Shown piece after piece: positions 8,415-14,303 of a DNA stretch of 40,901 nucleotides; position 1 is the stretch's first letter, and the number at the start of each line of letters is the position of its first letter. Both the position numbers and the translations under genes were made by a program. The notes under the pieces were generated by a model. The model saw only the letters and a program-made list of their open reading frames with translations, did not search any database and was not told the origin of the DNA. The DNA is from an uncultured Lactobacillus sp. (GTDB taxonomy: Bacteria > Bacillota > Bacilli > Lactobacillales > Lactobacillaceae): contig NZ_CANBCQ010000025.1 in the NCBI RefSeq assembly GCF_947367125.1, positions 1 to 40,901 on the forward strand, written 5' to 3'.

Positions 8415-8803
8415 GTTTTGAATTACCTTCAGTTACTGAATTAGAAAAAATGATTAATGCTCTTAGTGACAAAGAGTTTAATCAGATTCGGACTGAGTAC
8501 TCAGCTGAAGTATTTTATCAAGAGATGAAAGAATTACAGAAACGCATTAATAAAACGTATAGTAATACGATTACACATAATTATATTACTAATTCTGAAA
8601 GCTCCTTAGATAATAAAAACTTTGATAGTAAGAATATTACTCCAACTAACGTTGATCCCCTTAAAGAATCAATCTCTACAATAAAGAAAAATATGCAATT
8701 TAATAGGAAGAATGATATCTTCGCTAATTCTACTACATTTGTTAGTTCAGGTTTCAGAAAGAAAACATCTTTAAAGTTAAATGAAAAAGGAAAAGCAGCA
8801 TAA
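8411..8803 (+). CDS. Probable antitoxin of the TAC module
   Basis: A 130-residue, highly charged and probably partly disordered protein with no recognised DNA-binding fold. The N-terminal 45 residues look helical (VTELEKMINALSDKEFNQIR). The middle is Asn/Ser/Thr-rich. The tail (FVSSGFRKKTSLKLNEKG) is where a chaperone-addiction segment would be expected. It has a near-perfect ribosome site (AAGGAGG) against GTG for the toxin, which would favour antitoxin excess. It overlaps the toxin by ATGA and the chaperone gene by one base. Antitoxin identity rests on position and coupling, not on homology. Confidence 0.55.
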   Translation: MSFELPSVTELEKMINALSDKEFNQIRTEYSAEVFYQEMKELQKRINKTYSNTITHNYITNSESSLDNKNFDSKNITPTNVDPLKESISTIKKNMQFNRKNDIFANSTTFVSSGFRKKTSLKLNEKGKAA

Positions 8804-9258
8804 TGGATACACAAAAAAATAAAAGTAATTTTAGTTTTATTCCACCAACATTGGTAGAGTCTATATTTATAGAAAATCCTGAATATAAAGGCGATTTTTG
8901 CTCTGTAAAAAATTTAAAATTTAATTTGAATACTAGTGTGGAAAAACCAGAAAAAAATCCTGCTAATAGTGATCAAAATCAAGCAGTTGTAATGTTAACT
9001 TTAGCCACAGCTAACGATTTGGAATTTACTGAAAATGATGCATGCTATTTAAGAATAACAATGAAATCTAAATTTGTTTGGCAAAAAGATTCCTATAATG
9101 ATAATGAAGTTGATTCGTTATTAAAGATTAATGCTCCTAGCTTGCTATTATCATATATTCGTCCTCAAGTTGTAAGTTTAACTGAAAATTCAGATATCCC
9201 TACACAACATGTTCCATTTATTGATTTTTCACAAAATATTTTCAAAGATAAAAATTAA
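8803..9258 (+). CDS. SecB-like chaperone of the TAC module
   Basis: A 151-residue protein, close to SecB length (about 155). The C-terminal half has the SecB layout: a beta-rich segment with YLRITMKSKF, then LLLSYIRPQVVSLTENSD and a Pro-containing strand VPFIDF. This parallels the SecB helix (LFPYARE...LT...GFPP) and the loop that follows. SecB proper belongs to proteobacteria, and Firmicutes copies are mostly TAC-linked, where the chaperone folds or protects the antitoxin. The stop of the antitoxin overlaps this ATG (TAATG), showing a single operon. A phage-triggered loss of chaperone function is a known release route in related systems. Confidence 0.7.
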   Translation: MDTQKNKSNFSFIPPTLVESIFIENPEYKGDFCSVKNLKFNLNTSVEKPEKNPANSDQNQAVVMLTLATANDLEFTENDACYLRITMKSKFVWQKDSYNDNEVDSLLKINAPSLLLSYIRPQVVSLTENSDIPTQHVPFIDFSQNIFKDKN

Positions 9259-9269
9259 AACGCTTTATT

Positions 9270-9400
9270 ATGAGGAGGTAGGTATTGTTCATCATGATAC
9301 CAAAGTATTTTATGGTGATAACCTGCGCGGCTCTACAACAATAAATAGAGGCATTGTCAGCCTGATCAACTTCAACAAGTACTTCAAGAGAATCAAATAA
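9270..9400 (+). pseudogene. Detached 3' end of a secreted-protein gene
   Basis: Only the last part of a gene remains. The final 13 codons (SLINFNKYFKRIK) and the stop match the end of the secreted-protein gene at 6562-7542. The preceding residues (DTKVFYGDNLRGSTTINRG) are not the same, so the fragment derives from a paralogue or has been shuffled. It has no signal peptide. A GAGGAGG at 9272-9278 lies in front but no good start follows. The ORF that can be drawn from 9209 begins inside the chaperone gene and is not credible. Confidence 0.7.
9359..9388 (+). repeat. Direct repeat copy B (3' end of secreted gene)
   Basis: Thirty bases identical to 7501-7530, in the same orientation and reading frame. 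The two copies bracket the TAC operon. Confidence 0.9.
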
Positions 9401-9410
9401 GTAATTTAGA

Positions 9411-9456
9411 GTCATATCTTATCCGATATGCTCTTTTTTTCTTTGCCGTTCTTTTT
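9411..9456 (+). terminator. Duplicated terminator after the gene fragment
   Basis: GAGTCATATC...GATATGCTC stem followed by a T-rich tract. Bases 9430-9456 are identical to 7607-7633. It probably also terminates the TAC transcript. Confidence 0.65.
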
Positions 9457-9469
9457 ATCATCCCTAAAC

Positions 9470-9494
9470 AAAAAAGCAGGCTCTTTCTCCTGCC
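9470..9494 (-). terminator. Rho-independent terminator, minus strand
   Basis: On the minus strand GCAGG, an eight-base loop and CCTGC are followed by TTTTTT. It ends the short minus-strand ORF beside it, which supports that ORF being the true 3' end of a gene. Confidence 0.7.
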
Positions 9495-9680
9495 TTAGTT
9501 TCCATTATTATTCCTGCTTTCTAAGCCCTTGATCTGCTCTATCGCCCATTTCCCGTTTCTTTTCTTGATCTCTAATCCGTATTCGTCTGGTTCGATGTCG
9601 CTTTCCTTCGTTGTCCCCGTTAGCACTCCGCTTTCTGCTTTCGCGTAATAGTGTCCTTCTGCGTACTTCGTGATTGTCAT
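9495..9680 (-). CDS. Short ORF or C-terminal gene fragment
   Basis: Sixty-one residues from the ATG, with the frame open for about 24 more residues upstream and no signal peptide. It is rich in charged residues and Gly (EYGLEIKKRNGKWAIEQIKG), resembling the end of a small exported beta-rich protein. Ribosome-site quality is poor (AAAGAAG abuts the ATG). Its coding strand is clearly more GC-rich than the neighbours, which suggests a different origin. It has its own terminator. I read it as a truncated gene, with a small intact protein as the alternative. Confidence 0.4.
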   Translation of the reverse strand: MTITKYAEGHYYAKAESGVLTGTTKESDIEPDEYGLEIKKRNGKWAIEQIKGLESRNNNGN

Positions 9681-9687
9681 CTTCTTT

Positions 9688-9735
9688 ACGAACCGTTCGT
9701 TTTTGTTACAAGGTAGATCACGTAAAAACGTGATC
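9688..9735. repeat. Two adjacent palindromes
   Basis: ACGAAC-c-GTTCGT (9688-9700) and GATCACGT-aaaa-ACGTGATC (9716-9735) lie immediately upstream of the minus-strand ORF. The second forms a perfect 8-bp hairpin. They could be operators or remains of a mobile element end. Confidence 0.55.
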
Positions 9736-9912
9736 GATAGGATTAAAGATCCTTAATAAATTAGTGTGAGTGGTGATTGCCATATATTAGATAACATTTT
9801 TTGACAAGTGCTCCCATGCAATTTTGCATCTTCATAAGATTAATTGGACTCTTGGTTTACGATAACTCCAGTTAAGTAGTAATTATGAATAGATAATAAG
9901 GTTAGATTATTT

Positions 9913-10941
9913 ATGTATAAATACAATAAGGTCAACAAAATTATTGATAATATTATAGGAATAGGACTAATTACATTAGTCGAAATACCTGTAGCAATTA
10001 ATTTGTATCAAGGCAATAACTGGATGTGGTTGCTGTTAGGGGCCGGAGTAATAGTAATAAGTTCTCTTATTGTTACAACCGATAGGAGAACATTAAATGC
10101 TGCATGTATACTATACTGTTTTTCTGCTATTTTGATGTTTGTTGGATTAGGCTTGTTTTTGCAAATTTTAGTTCAATTAAAAATGATAGAAAAGAATGGT
10201 GTCGCTACTTTGTGGGGTAGTTCAATTGCTGTTATTACTATATTAGTTACTGTATTTAAATATCTTGCCTCTAATCAACTAACATGGGAATTTTCCATTT
10301 ATCCTAAAGAAGGAATAAATTTCAGTAAGAAAATTCCTGAAATTGACTCAAAAATAAAAGAAATTAATATTAAAGCCAGATGTAATAAAGATAATTCTAA
10401 TTTAAAATTGTTAGGCTTGTGTGCTGGAGTAAATGAGGTAAAGATTGCCAAAAGAAAAGGAAATTATATCTCTTTAATTTATAATCCTAAAACGGATGTT
10501 CCAATAACAGATGATGATATAAAGTCAGCTTTAAACGATCTTAGATCTTATCCGAGCCATAGCGCAAAGTACAGCATAGATAAAACAGTAGATTTAACAA
10601 ATGTCAAAACGGTTCTAAGTAAAGCGAATGCTAAAAAATGGTGTCATCCATTTAATTATCATAGAGTATGGATTGTATTTATCGATGACTTCGGAGAATT
10701 TTTCGCTATGCCATTCAAAGTGAAAGATGAACCAGACAAAAAAGATGAAGGTGAGAATAATAAAGGTAATGAAAATAAGGTAGTTGAGAAAATGCAAAAT
10801 AAATGTCTACCTATTAAAAGTACCGATTTAGTTTATGACGTAGAAACCAGAGTTGAATATTGGAAGAGCCCAGATGGAACCCTAACTCCACGTTATGAAG
10901 GAAAAGATAAGTCGTTGTGTCTTTATCTTGAAAAAGAGTAG
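9913..10941 (+). CDS. Four-helix membrane protein of unknown function
   Basis: A 342-residue protein with transmembrane helices near residues 11-32, 37-55, 62-88 and 96-118, followed by a cytoplasmic domain of about 220 residues. That domain has a KARCNKDNSN segment, a WCHPFNYHRVW stretch and a conserved-looking FIDDFGEFFAMPF strand. An Asn/Glu/Lys-rich linker lies near residue 275. It is not assigned to a family. The ATG follows AATAAGG, a modest ribosome site. It stands alone with its own terminator in an island of toxin-antitoxin genes, so a membrane-bound defence role is possible but unproven. Confidence 0.6.
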   Translation: MYKYNKVNKIIDNIIGIGLITLVEIPVAINLYQGNNWMWLLLGAGVIVISSLIVTTDRRTLNAACILYCFSAILMFVGLGLFLQILVQLKMIEKNGVATLWGSSIAVITILVTVFKYLASNQLTWEFSIYPKEGINFSKKIPEIDSKIKEINIKARCNKDNSNLKLLGLCAGVNEVKIAKRKGNYISLIYNPKTDVPITDDDIKSALNDLRSYPSHSAKYSIDKTVDLTNVKTVLSKANAKKWCHPFNYHRVWIVFIDDFGEFFAMPFKVKDEPDKKDEGENNKGNENKVVEKMQNKCLPIKSTDLVYDVETRVEYWKSPDGTLTPRYEGKDKSLCLYLEKE

Positions 10942-10969
10942 TCCAAAAAAATACTGGTTGAAAGATCAA

Positions 10970-11016
10970 AGATTGATATGAACCCCGAAATTCGGACAAG
11001 AATTTCGATCTTTTTC
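10970..11016 (+). terminator. Rho-independent terminator
   Basis: CGAAATTC (10986-10993) pairs with GAATTTCG (11000-11007), extended by AAAGAT/ATCTTT around it, followed by TTTTTC. Confidence 0.75.
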
Positions 11017-11147
11017 TTTGCTACTAACTAAATATGCATATGTGAATATTCTAGGTGAAAAATCAATTAAATTAGCCAGTTTAGCTACAATAAAGTATCC
11101 ATTCATACGATGGGGATTCTCTTTCTAAGCAGCGAGTGAGTCCTTTT

Positions 11148-11249
11148 ATGATTATTTCAGCTGCGGAGATTGGAGAAGTAAAAGATAAGCCAGAAGCTAA
11201 AAAGATTGCTAATAAATTGTCTATTTATAATGAAAATGAGGAGAGATGA
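11148..11249 (+). CDS. Possible 33-residue ORF overlapping the next gene
   Basis: A short charged ORF (begins MIISAAEIGEVKDKPEAKK) with a weak GAGTGAG site. Its TGA overlaps the region of the next gene's start. It may be a leader peptide, the tail of a lost gene, or chance. Confidence 0.25.
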   Translation: MIISAAEIGEVKDKPEAKKIANKLSIYNENEER

Positions 11250-11251
11250 AA

Positions 11252-11653
11252 ATGAAGAAAGTTATTTCAATTATTGGATTTATTGCACTAGCTTGTGCGT
11301 TTGTAAGTGTAGCAGAGGTGAATACGACTTCAGTTAGTGCGGCCAGTTTCGCTCAGCGCAATCATTTACGTCCTTACATTGTTCCTAAAAAGTTTCGTGG
11401 AACTTGGCGAAGAGGAAAGGAAGTCATGCGTATAACTAGGAGAACAATTGGCTCTAGTAAAGCCTTAACTTATCGCTATAAGAGCAATATTAAGTCAAAC
11501 TTATCTGGAGCGGATAGGGTTCTATTTGTTCAAAAGCATGGTAAAGAATTGACTTATAGTGGACCACAGAGCTGTGGTATGGGAATGTATAGAAGTGGTA
11601 AAAATCTTGTATTGACCGGGATGGGATGCAAGTTTATTTATCATAGGGCTTAG
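11252..11653 (+). CDS. Small secreted basic protein
   Basis: About 133 residues. Signal peptide of about 30 residues (likely cleavage after SVSA), then a strongly basic mature domain with WRRGKEVMRITRR and two cysteines near the end (SCGMGM and GMGCKF) that could form a disulphide. I chose the second ATG because GAGGAGAG is about 7 bases before it and almost touches the first ATG at 11246. The mature size and charge would suit a cell-wall-binding or antimicrobial peptide, but the beta-rich pattern also fits the small exported proteins common in lactobacilli. Unassigned. Confidence 0.65.
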   Translation: MKKVISIIGFIALACAFVSVAEVNTTSVSAASFAQRNHLRPYIVPKKFRGTWRRGKEVMRITRRTIGSSKALTYRYKSNIKSNLSGADRVLFVQKHGKELTYSGPQSCGMGMYRSGKNLVLTGMGCKFIYHRA

Positions 11654-11728
11654 AAAAAATAAAAAATCGTGGTAGTATAAAGATACAGAAGAAGAAACAT
11701 CTTGCATATGCGAGAGATTAAGACATAA

Positions 11729-11768
11729 AAAAATCGCTACTCTAATCGGACAAATGAGTAACGATTTT
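11729..11768. terminator. Bidirectional terminator
   Basis: AAATCGCTACTC pairs with GAGTAACGATTT around a ten-base loop, with an A run before and a T run after. It can serve the secreted basic protein on plus and the basic peptide ORF on minus. Confidence 0.8.
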
Positions 11769-11818
11769 TTCGTTCAACCAAATTTTACAGCAGAAAAACT
11801 AAGTGCATTGGTCATAGA

Positions 11819-11926
11819 CTAGTGACGCTTGTGTTGTTTTTTAGAGCGTCTCTTATGGGTATTGCGCCGTCGGCGATGACGAGCATTATAGCGAAAGGAA
11901 TTATTAGGTGCCTTTTTGTTTTTCAT
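11819..11926 (-). CDS. Arg/Lys-rich 35-residue peptide ORF
   Basis: Thirty-five residues, beginning MKNKKAPNNSFRYNARH and continuing as a run of Arg, Lys and His (RRRRNTHKRRSKKQHKRH). The pI is extreme, as in ribosomal or nucleic-acid-binding peptides. No ribosome site precedes the ATG. The upstream block (TTTATTTAATATGAC-TTGAAAGTATTG) and the end of the ORF recur in shortened form at 7655-7702. It may be a real small protein, or part of a repeated element whose coding look is accidental. Confidence 0.4.
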   Translation of the reverse strand: MKNKKAPNNSFRYNARHRRRRNTHKRRSKKQHKRH

Positions 11927-11995
11927 TAGATTGAGTTTATTTAATATGACTTGAAAGTATTGCTAAAATATAAAATAATTATTTTATGTAATCGC

Positions 11996-12024
11996 TTTCA
12001 ATTTCAAAATAAATGTGCTATATT
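11996..12024 (+). promoter_or_regulatory. Extended -10 promoter of the ncRNA candidate
   Basis: TGC-TATATT (12016-12024) is an extended -10. TTTCAA lies 17 bases upstream as a weak -35. Transcription would start near 12031. Confidence 0.5.
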
Positions 12025-12030
12025 ATGAGT

Positions 12031-12356
12031 GTAAAGAAATTAAGAAATAAAAAATATTTAAATAAGTTTAGGTAAAAGGAGACAGGTGAGTTCCGATGGG
12101 CACTTGAGAGTAGAAAGTCAGATATATAGAAAGGTTTGTGATACCAATGGGCATCGTAAATTGAAAACACAATGTAGTTCAATAATCGTCAAGTGATATT
12201 AATGTACATAAGAGGCCGTGAAATTATTAGTAGGCATAGAATAATAACTATTTGATGAATCACTTGGATTAGGATTAAGAAAGACTTTCATACATGATAA
12301 ATATTAATAAGAAATGACCTTTCGCTGAAATGAAGTATGCGAAGGGTCATTTAATT
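12031..12356 (+). ncRNA. Candidate structured non-coding RNA
   Basis: About 320 bases between a plausible promoter and a strong terminator, with no ORF longer than a few codons. Two similar hairpins share the loop block CC(G/A)ATGGGCA (12097-12105 and 12146-12154; for the second GAT-ACC closes with GGGC-ATC). A long-range pair CAAGTGAT (12190-12197) with ATCACTTG (12257-12264) encloses a domain of about 60 bases. It does not match a family I can name (not 6S-, T-box- or tmRNA-like by eye). Decayed coding DNA is the alternative. Confidence 0.45.
12312..12356 (+). terminator. Strong hairpin terminator
   Basis: Fourteen-bp stem (12312-12325 with 12339-12352) with one G-T wobble, followed by a short T-rich tail. 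It sits about 320 bases after the promoter above, with no gene between. Confidence 0.75.
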
Positions 12357-12403
12357 TTGGCTTGAAAAACGTTTGGTATTTAGCATTATTGTTATCTGTT
12401 AAA

Positions 12404-12425
12404 TATAATATGAAGTACATGTACT
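12404..12425 (+). promoter_or_regulatory. Promoter and operator of RelB-like gene
   Basis: A consensus -10 TATAAT (12404-12409) is followed by the perfect 12-bp palindrome AGTACATGTACT (12414-12425) covering the transcription start. This is the usual place for an autorepressing antitoxin operator. The -35 is weak. Confidence 0.55.
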
Positions 12426-12446
12426 AGGCCGATAGAGAGGAAAGTT

Positions 12447-12593
12447 ATGACAACAGACTCAATTAATTTTAAAATCGATGCAGAAAGTAAAAAAGTGATG
12501 ATTAAAGAATTAGCAATTATTAATGGCTTAATTCCTGATGATGATAATACAGTAGATAATCTAAATGATTATTTCAAAAACTTAGGAATTTAA
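12447..12593 (+). CDS. Orphan RelB/DinJ-like antitoxin
   Basis: Forty-eight residues. The first 20 (TTDSINFKIDAESKKVMI) match the ribbon-helix-helix start of RelB/DinJ antitoxins, followed by an acidic helix and a short tail. Full RelB proteins are about 85-95 residues, so this is small or internally deleted. AGAGAGGAAAG precedes the ATG. No toxin gene follows: the next coding sequence is an ATPase remnant. The palindrome at the promoter suggests it once autoregulated, or still does. Confidence 0.5.
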   Translation: MTTDSINFKIDAESKKVMIKELAIINGLIPDDDNTVDNLNDYFKNLGI

Positions 12594-12618
12594 TGGTTTA
12601 TTGGTCTTTTATCTGATG

Positions 12619-12678
12619 TAGTAAATCATGATTTAGTAAGTCGTAATTTAGTAAAATATAATTTAGAAGATGGTGATT
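12619..12678 (+). repeat. Four 15-bp tandem repeats before ATPase remnant
   Basis: Four contiguous units start at 12619, 12634, 12649 and 12664. Each begins TAG(T/A)A and ends (T/A)ATT or GATT (for example TAGTAAAATATAATT). They end two bases before the ATG of the ATPase remnant, so they probably formed its operator. Confidence 0.8.
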
Positions 12679-12680
12679 GT

Positions 12681-12839
12681 ATGTTTATTGGACGAAAAAA
12701 GAACTTACTAAATTAGAGTAATTTGATTAGCGTGGCTAAAAGGCATTACTACTTGTTTTCAAAGTCAGGTTTTACGGATTCATGTACGGAGCTGGCAGAA
12801 CAAATGGGGTGCAAGTTGATTAGTTTTGATGAAATGTAA
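12681..12839 (+). pseudogene. Collapsed AAA-type (DUF234-like) ATPase
   Basis: Only the two ends of a long gene survive. The start encodes MFIGR followed, after a one-base frameshift, by KELTKLE, the typical first residues of this ATPase family. The end encodes KRHYYLFSKSGFTDSC, then a Cys-containing segment and LISFDEM, the typical last residues. More than 400 residues between them, including Walker A and B, are gone. This points to one large deletion. Confidence 0.75.
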
Positions 12840-12885
12840 TATCATTTTTCCTATTATTTTTATCTGTTGTGATCGGAGTAAGTAC

Positions 12886-12914
12886 TTGTGCTTATATAGC
12901 TGCGAGTATATACT
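12886..12914 (+). promoter_or_regulatory. Promoter of mazEF pair 1
   Basis: TTGTGC (12886-12891), 17-base spacer, TATACT (12909-12914). The -10 lies inside AGTATATACT. The same arrangement stands before the other mazEF pair (39311-39339, minus). Confidence 0.7.
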
Positions 12915-12946
12915 AATATTTACACAGAATGATAGGAGTGAATCAT

Positions 12947-13216
12947 ATGAAAGATCAAATTTTAGGAACCTATACAGTAAGGAAGACAGGAAACGCTAAT
13001 TCAGTTACTATTCCAGCAAGTACCGGTTTTAAAAAAGGCGATAATGTGGTGTTAATTCTAAAGCCTAATGGCAATCTTGAAATGAAAAAAGAAAAAACTA
13101 ATTTTTGGGACGAAGTACCAAAAATGTCTGCTCAAGAAAAAAGATTGCAGATTGAAGATTTGGGATATGATCCATTAGAACAAAGACCAAAAGGTAGAGA
13201 AAGAGTTGAGGAATAA
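12947..13216 (+). CDS. mazE: MazE-type antitoxin, pair 1
   Basis: Eighty-nine residues. The N-terminal half is an AbrB/MazE swapped-hairpin fold (TYTVRKTGNANSVTIPAS, then GDNVVLILKPNG). The C-terminal part is charged and probably flexible; it binds the toxin (FWDEV, then IEDLGYDPLEQRPKGR). The ATG at 12947 is set by AGGAG eight bases upstream, not the earlier one at 12929. The toxin gene starts five bases after its stop. It should neutralise MazF and, with it, repress the operon. Confidence 0.8.
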   Translation: MKDQILGTYTVRKTGNANSVTIPASTGFKKGDNVVLILKPNGNLEMKKEKTNFWDEVPKMSAQEKRLQIEDLGYDPLEQRPKGRERVEE

Positions 13217-13221
13217 AAGTT

Positions 13222-13581
13222 ATGGAATATCCTAAGCAAGGTGATTTCGTATTTATGGATGCTGAACCACATGCTGGTCATGAAATTGGAGGATATGATC
13301 CAGAGAATCAAAATGATAGAAGACCATATCTCGTGTTAAGTAAAGAAGCTTTTAATTACAAAACTGGATTAGTACATGCGATGGCCATATCTTCCAAGGT
13401 CAGAGAAAGTCCATTTAGAGAGCGTATTGTAGATTTTGCGGCTGGGATAAATGGGGATTTGCTTCTGACACAGGTTCCAGAGTATGATTTTGAAGCTAGA
13501 AGAGGAGAAATAGTAGGTCATATTACTGATCAAGGAAAGTTAGAAAAGGTTCTTGGAATCTTTTTTGATGAATTTAGGTAA
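13222..13581 (+). CDS. mazF: MazF/PemK-type endoribonuclease toxin, pair 1
   Basis: A 119-residue toxin of the PemK/MazF fold, expected to cleave mRNA at short sequence motifs. Family marks are GDFVFMDAEPHAGHEIGGYD near the start, RRPYLVLS (strand with the conserved Arg-Pro) and GDLLLTQVPEYDFEARRGE. The EPHAGHE(I/M)GG(Y/H)DPE block is shared with the other MazF in the window, so the two are related. The gene is directly downstream of mazE and ends in a bidirectional terminator. Confidence 0.85.
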   Translation: MEYPKQGDFVFMDAEPHAGHEIGGYDPENQNDRRPYLVLSKEAFNYKTGLVHAMAISSKVRESPFRERIVDFAAGINGDLLLTQVPEYDFEARRGEIVGHITDQGKLEKVLGIFFDEFR

Positions 13582-13592
13582 TCTAAACAAAG

Positions 13593-13631
13593 AAACGGCA
13601 CCGCTAGATAATTAGCGATGCCGTTTTAGTT
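13593..13631. terminator. Bidirectional terminator
   Basis: AAACGGCACCGCTA pairs with TAGCGATGCCGTTT (one mismatch) around a six-base loop, with T after on plus. Confidence 0.85.
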
Positions 13632-13712
13632 AGGTTTAGCAATAATCAACTAAGACATAATAAACATACTAACCTAGCTTAGGTAGCTATATTATTATGC
13701 CTGCTTATTTGC

Positions 13713-14189
13713 TTAATAAACTGCGCCGTCGTAGAAGTTGTAACGTGGACGGTTAAAGTCAAAGTCCTTTAATTCACTGATCTTGATGGCATTGTCACAA
13801 ACGCCCCAGCTCATCAAGTTAATTGGCTTACCGTAATCTTCATCAGGAATAACTAATAAAATATACTTGCCTTGTGAAAGGGCGTAACCGAGTTCCATAC
13901 CTAAACCAACGTCTTCTTCTTCAGGTAAGTAAACACCCAGCATAACGTCACTAGACTTGATCCCAACCAAGTCGCCGTGGTAAGTAGCTGATGCCCATTC
14001 AATGTCATGCAAATATTCTGGATGTTCATCAACGCGGATATCTTTGTATTGATTATCAAGTGGAACATAGCTGTTTTCTAAATCAACAGTAGGATTTTGC
14101 TTCAAAGCTTCCATTGCTTCTTTGTAAGCCTTGTTCTGCTTTTCATTGAACCAACCGGCACCAAAGTATAAAGTTTTTGTCTTTGTCAT
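13713..14189 (-). CDS. ntd: Nucleoside 2-deoxyribosyltransferase
   Basis: A 158-residue enzyme that moves 2-deoxyribose between purine and pyrimidine bases in the cytoplasmic nucleoside salvage pathway of lactobacilli. It matches the family along its whole length: YFGAGWFNEKQNKAYKEAME at the start, NSYVPLDNQY, RVDEHPEYLHD, and the catalytic glutamate in GLGMELGYALSQGKY (Glu99, equivalent to Glu98 in the L. leichmannii enzyme). The C-terminal FYDGAVY is also conserved. The upstream side carries GGGG at a normal distance. It is monocistronic and divergent from the PTS gene. Confidence 0.95.
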   Translation of the reverse strand: MTKTKTLYFGAGWFNEKQNKAYKEAMEALKQNPTVDLENSYVPLDNQYKDIRVDEHPEYLHDIEWASATYHGDLVGIKSSDVMLGVYLPEEEDVGLGMELGYALSQGKYILLVIPDEDYGKPINLMSWGVCDNAIKISELKDFDFNRPRYNFYDGAVY

Positions 14190-14303
14190 GATTTTCCCCT
14201 TTAAAAAATAATTTACTTTAACTTTAACATCTTTTTGGTTGAAAAAAAGGTCTTGTTAACTTATGGTGAAAATGTTAATTCCATATTAGGAAGGAAAAAT
14301 CCA

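Larger units (their letters stand above)
11927..12446. other. Gene-free 520-base stretch with a probable ncRNA
   Basis: No ORF above about 30 codons on either strand. It contains a repeat block (11932-11965), an extended -10 promoter (12016-12024), a candidate structured transcript and a strong hairpin, then the promoter region of the RelB-like gene. Sub-features are listed separately. Confidence 0.6.

Noticed and set aside
9209..9400. A 63-codon ORF read as an independent gene.
   Set aside because: Its start lies within the SecB-like gene and only its last part resembles a protein, the tail of the upstream secreted protein. It is annotated as a detached 3' end instead.
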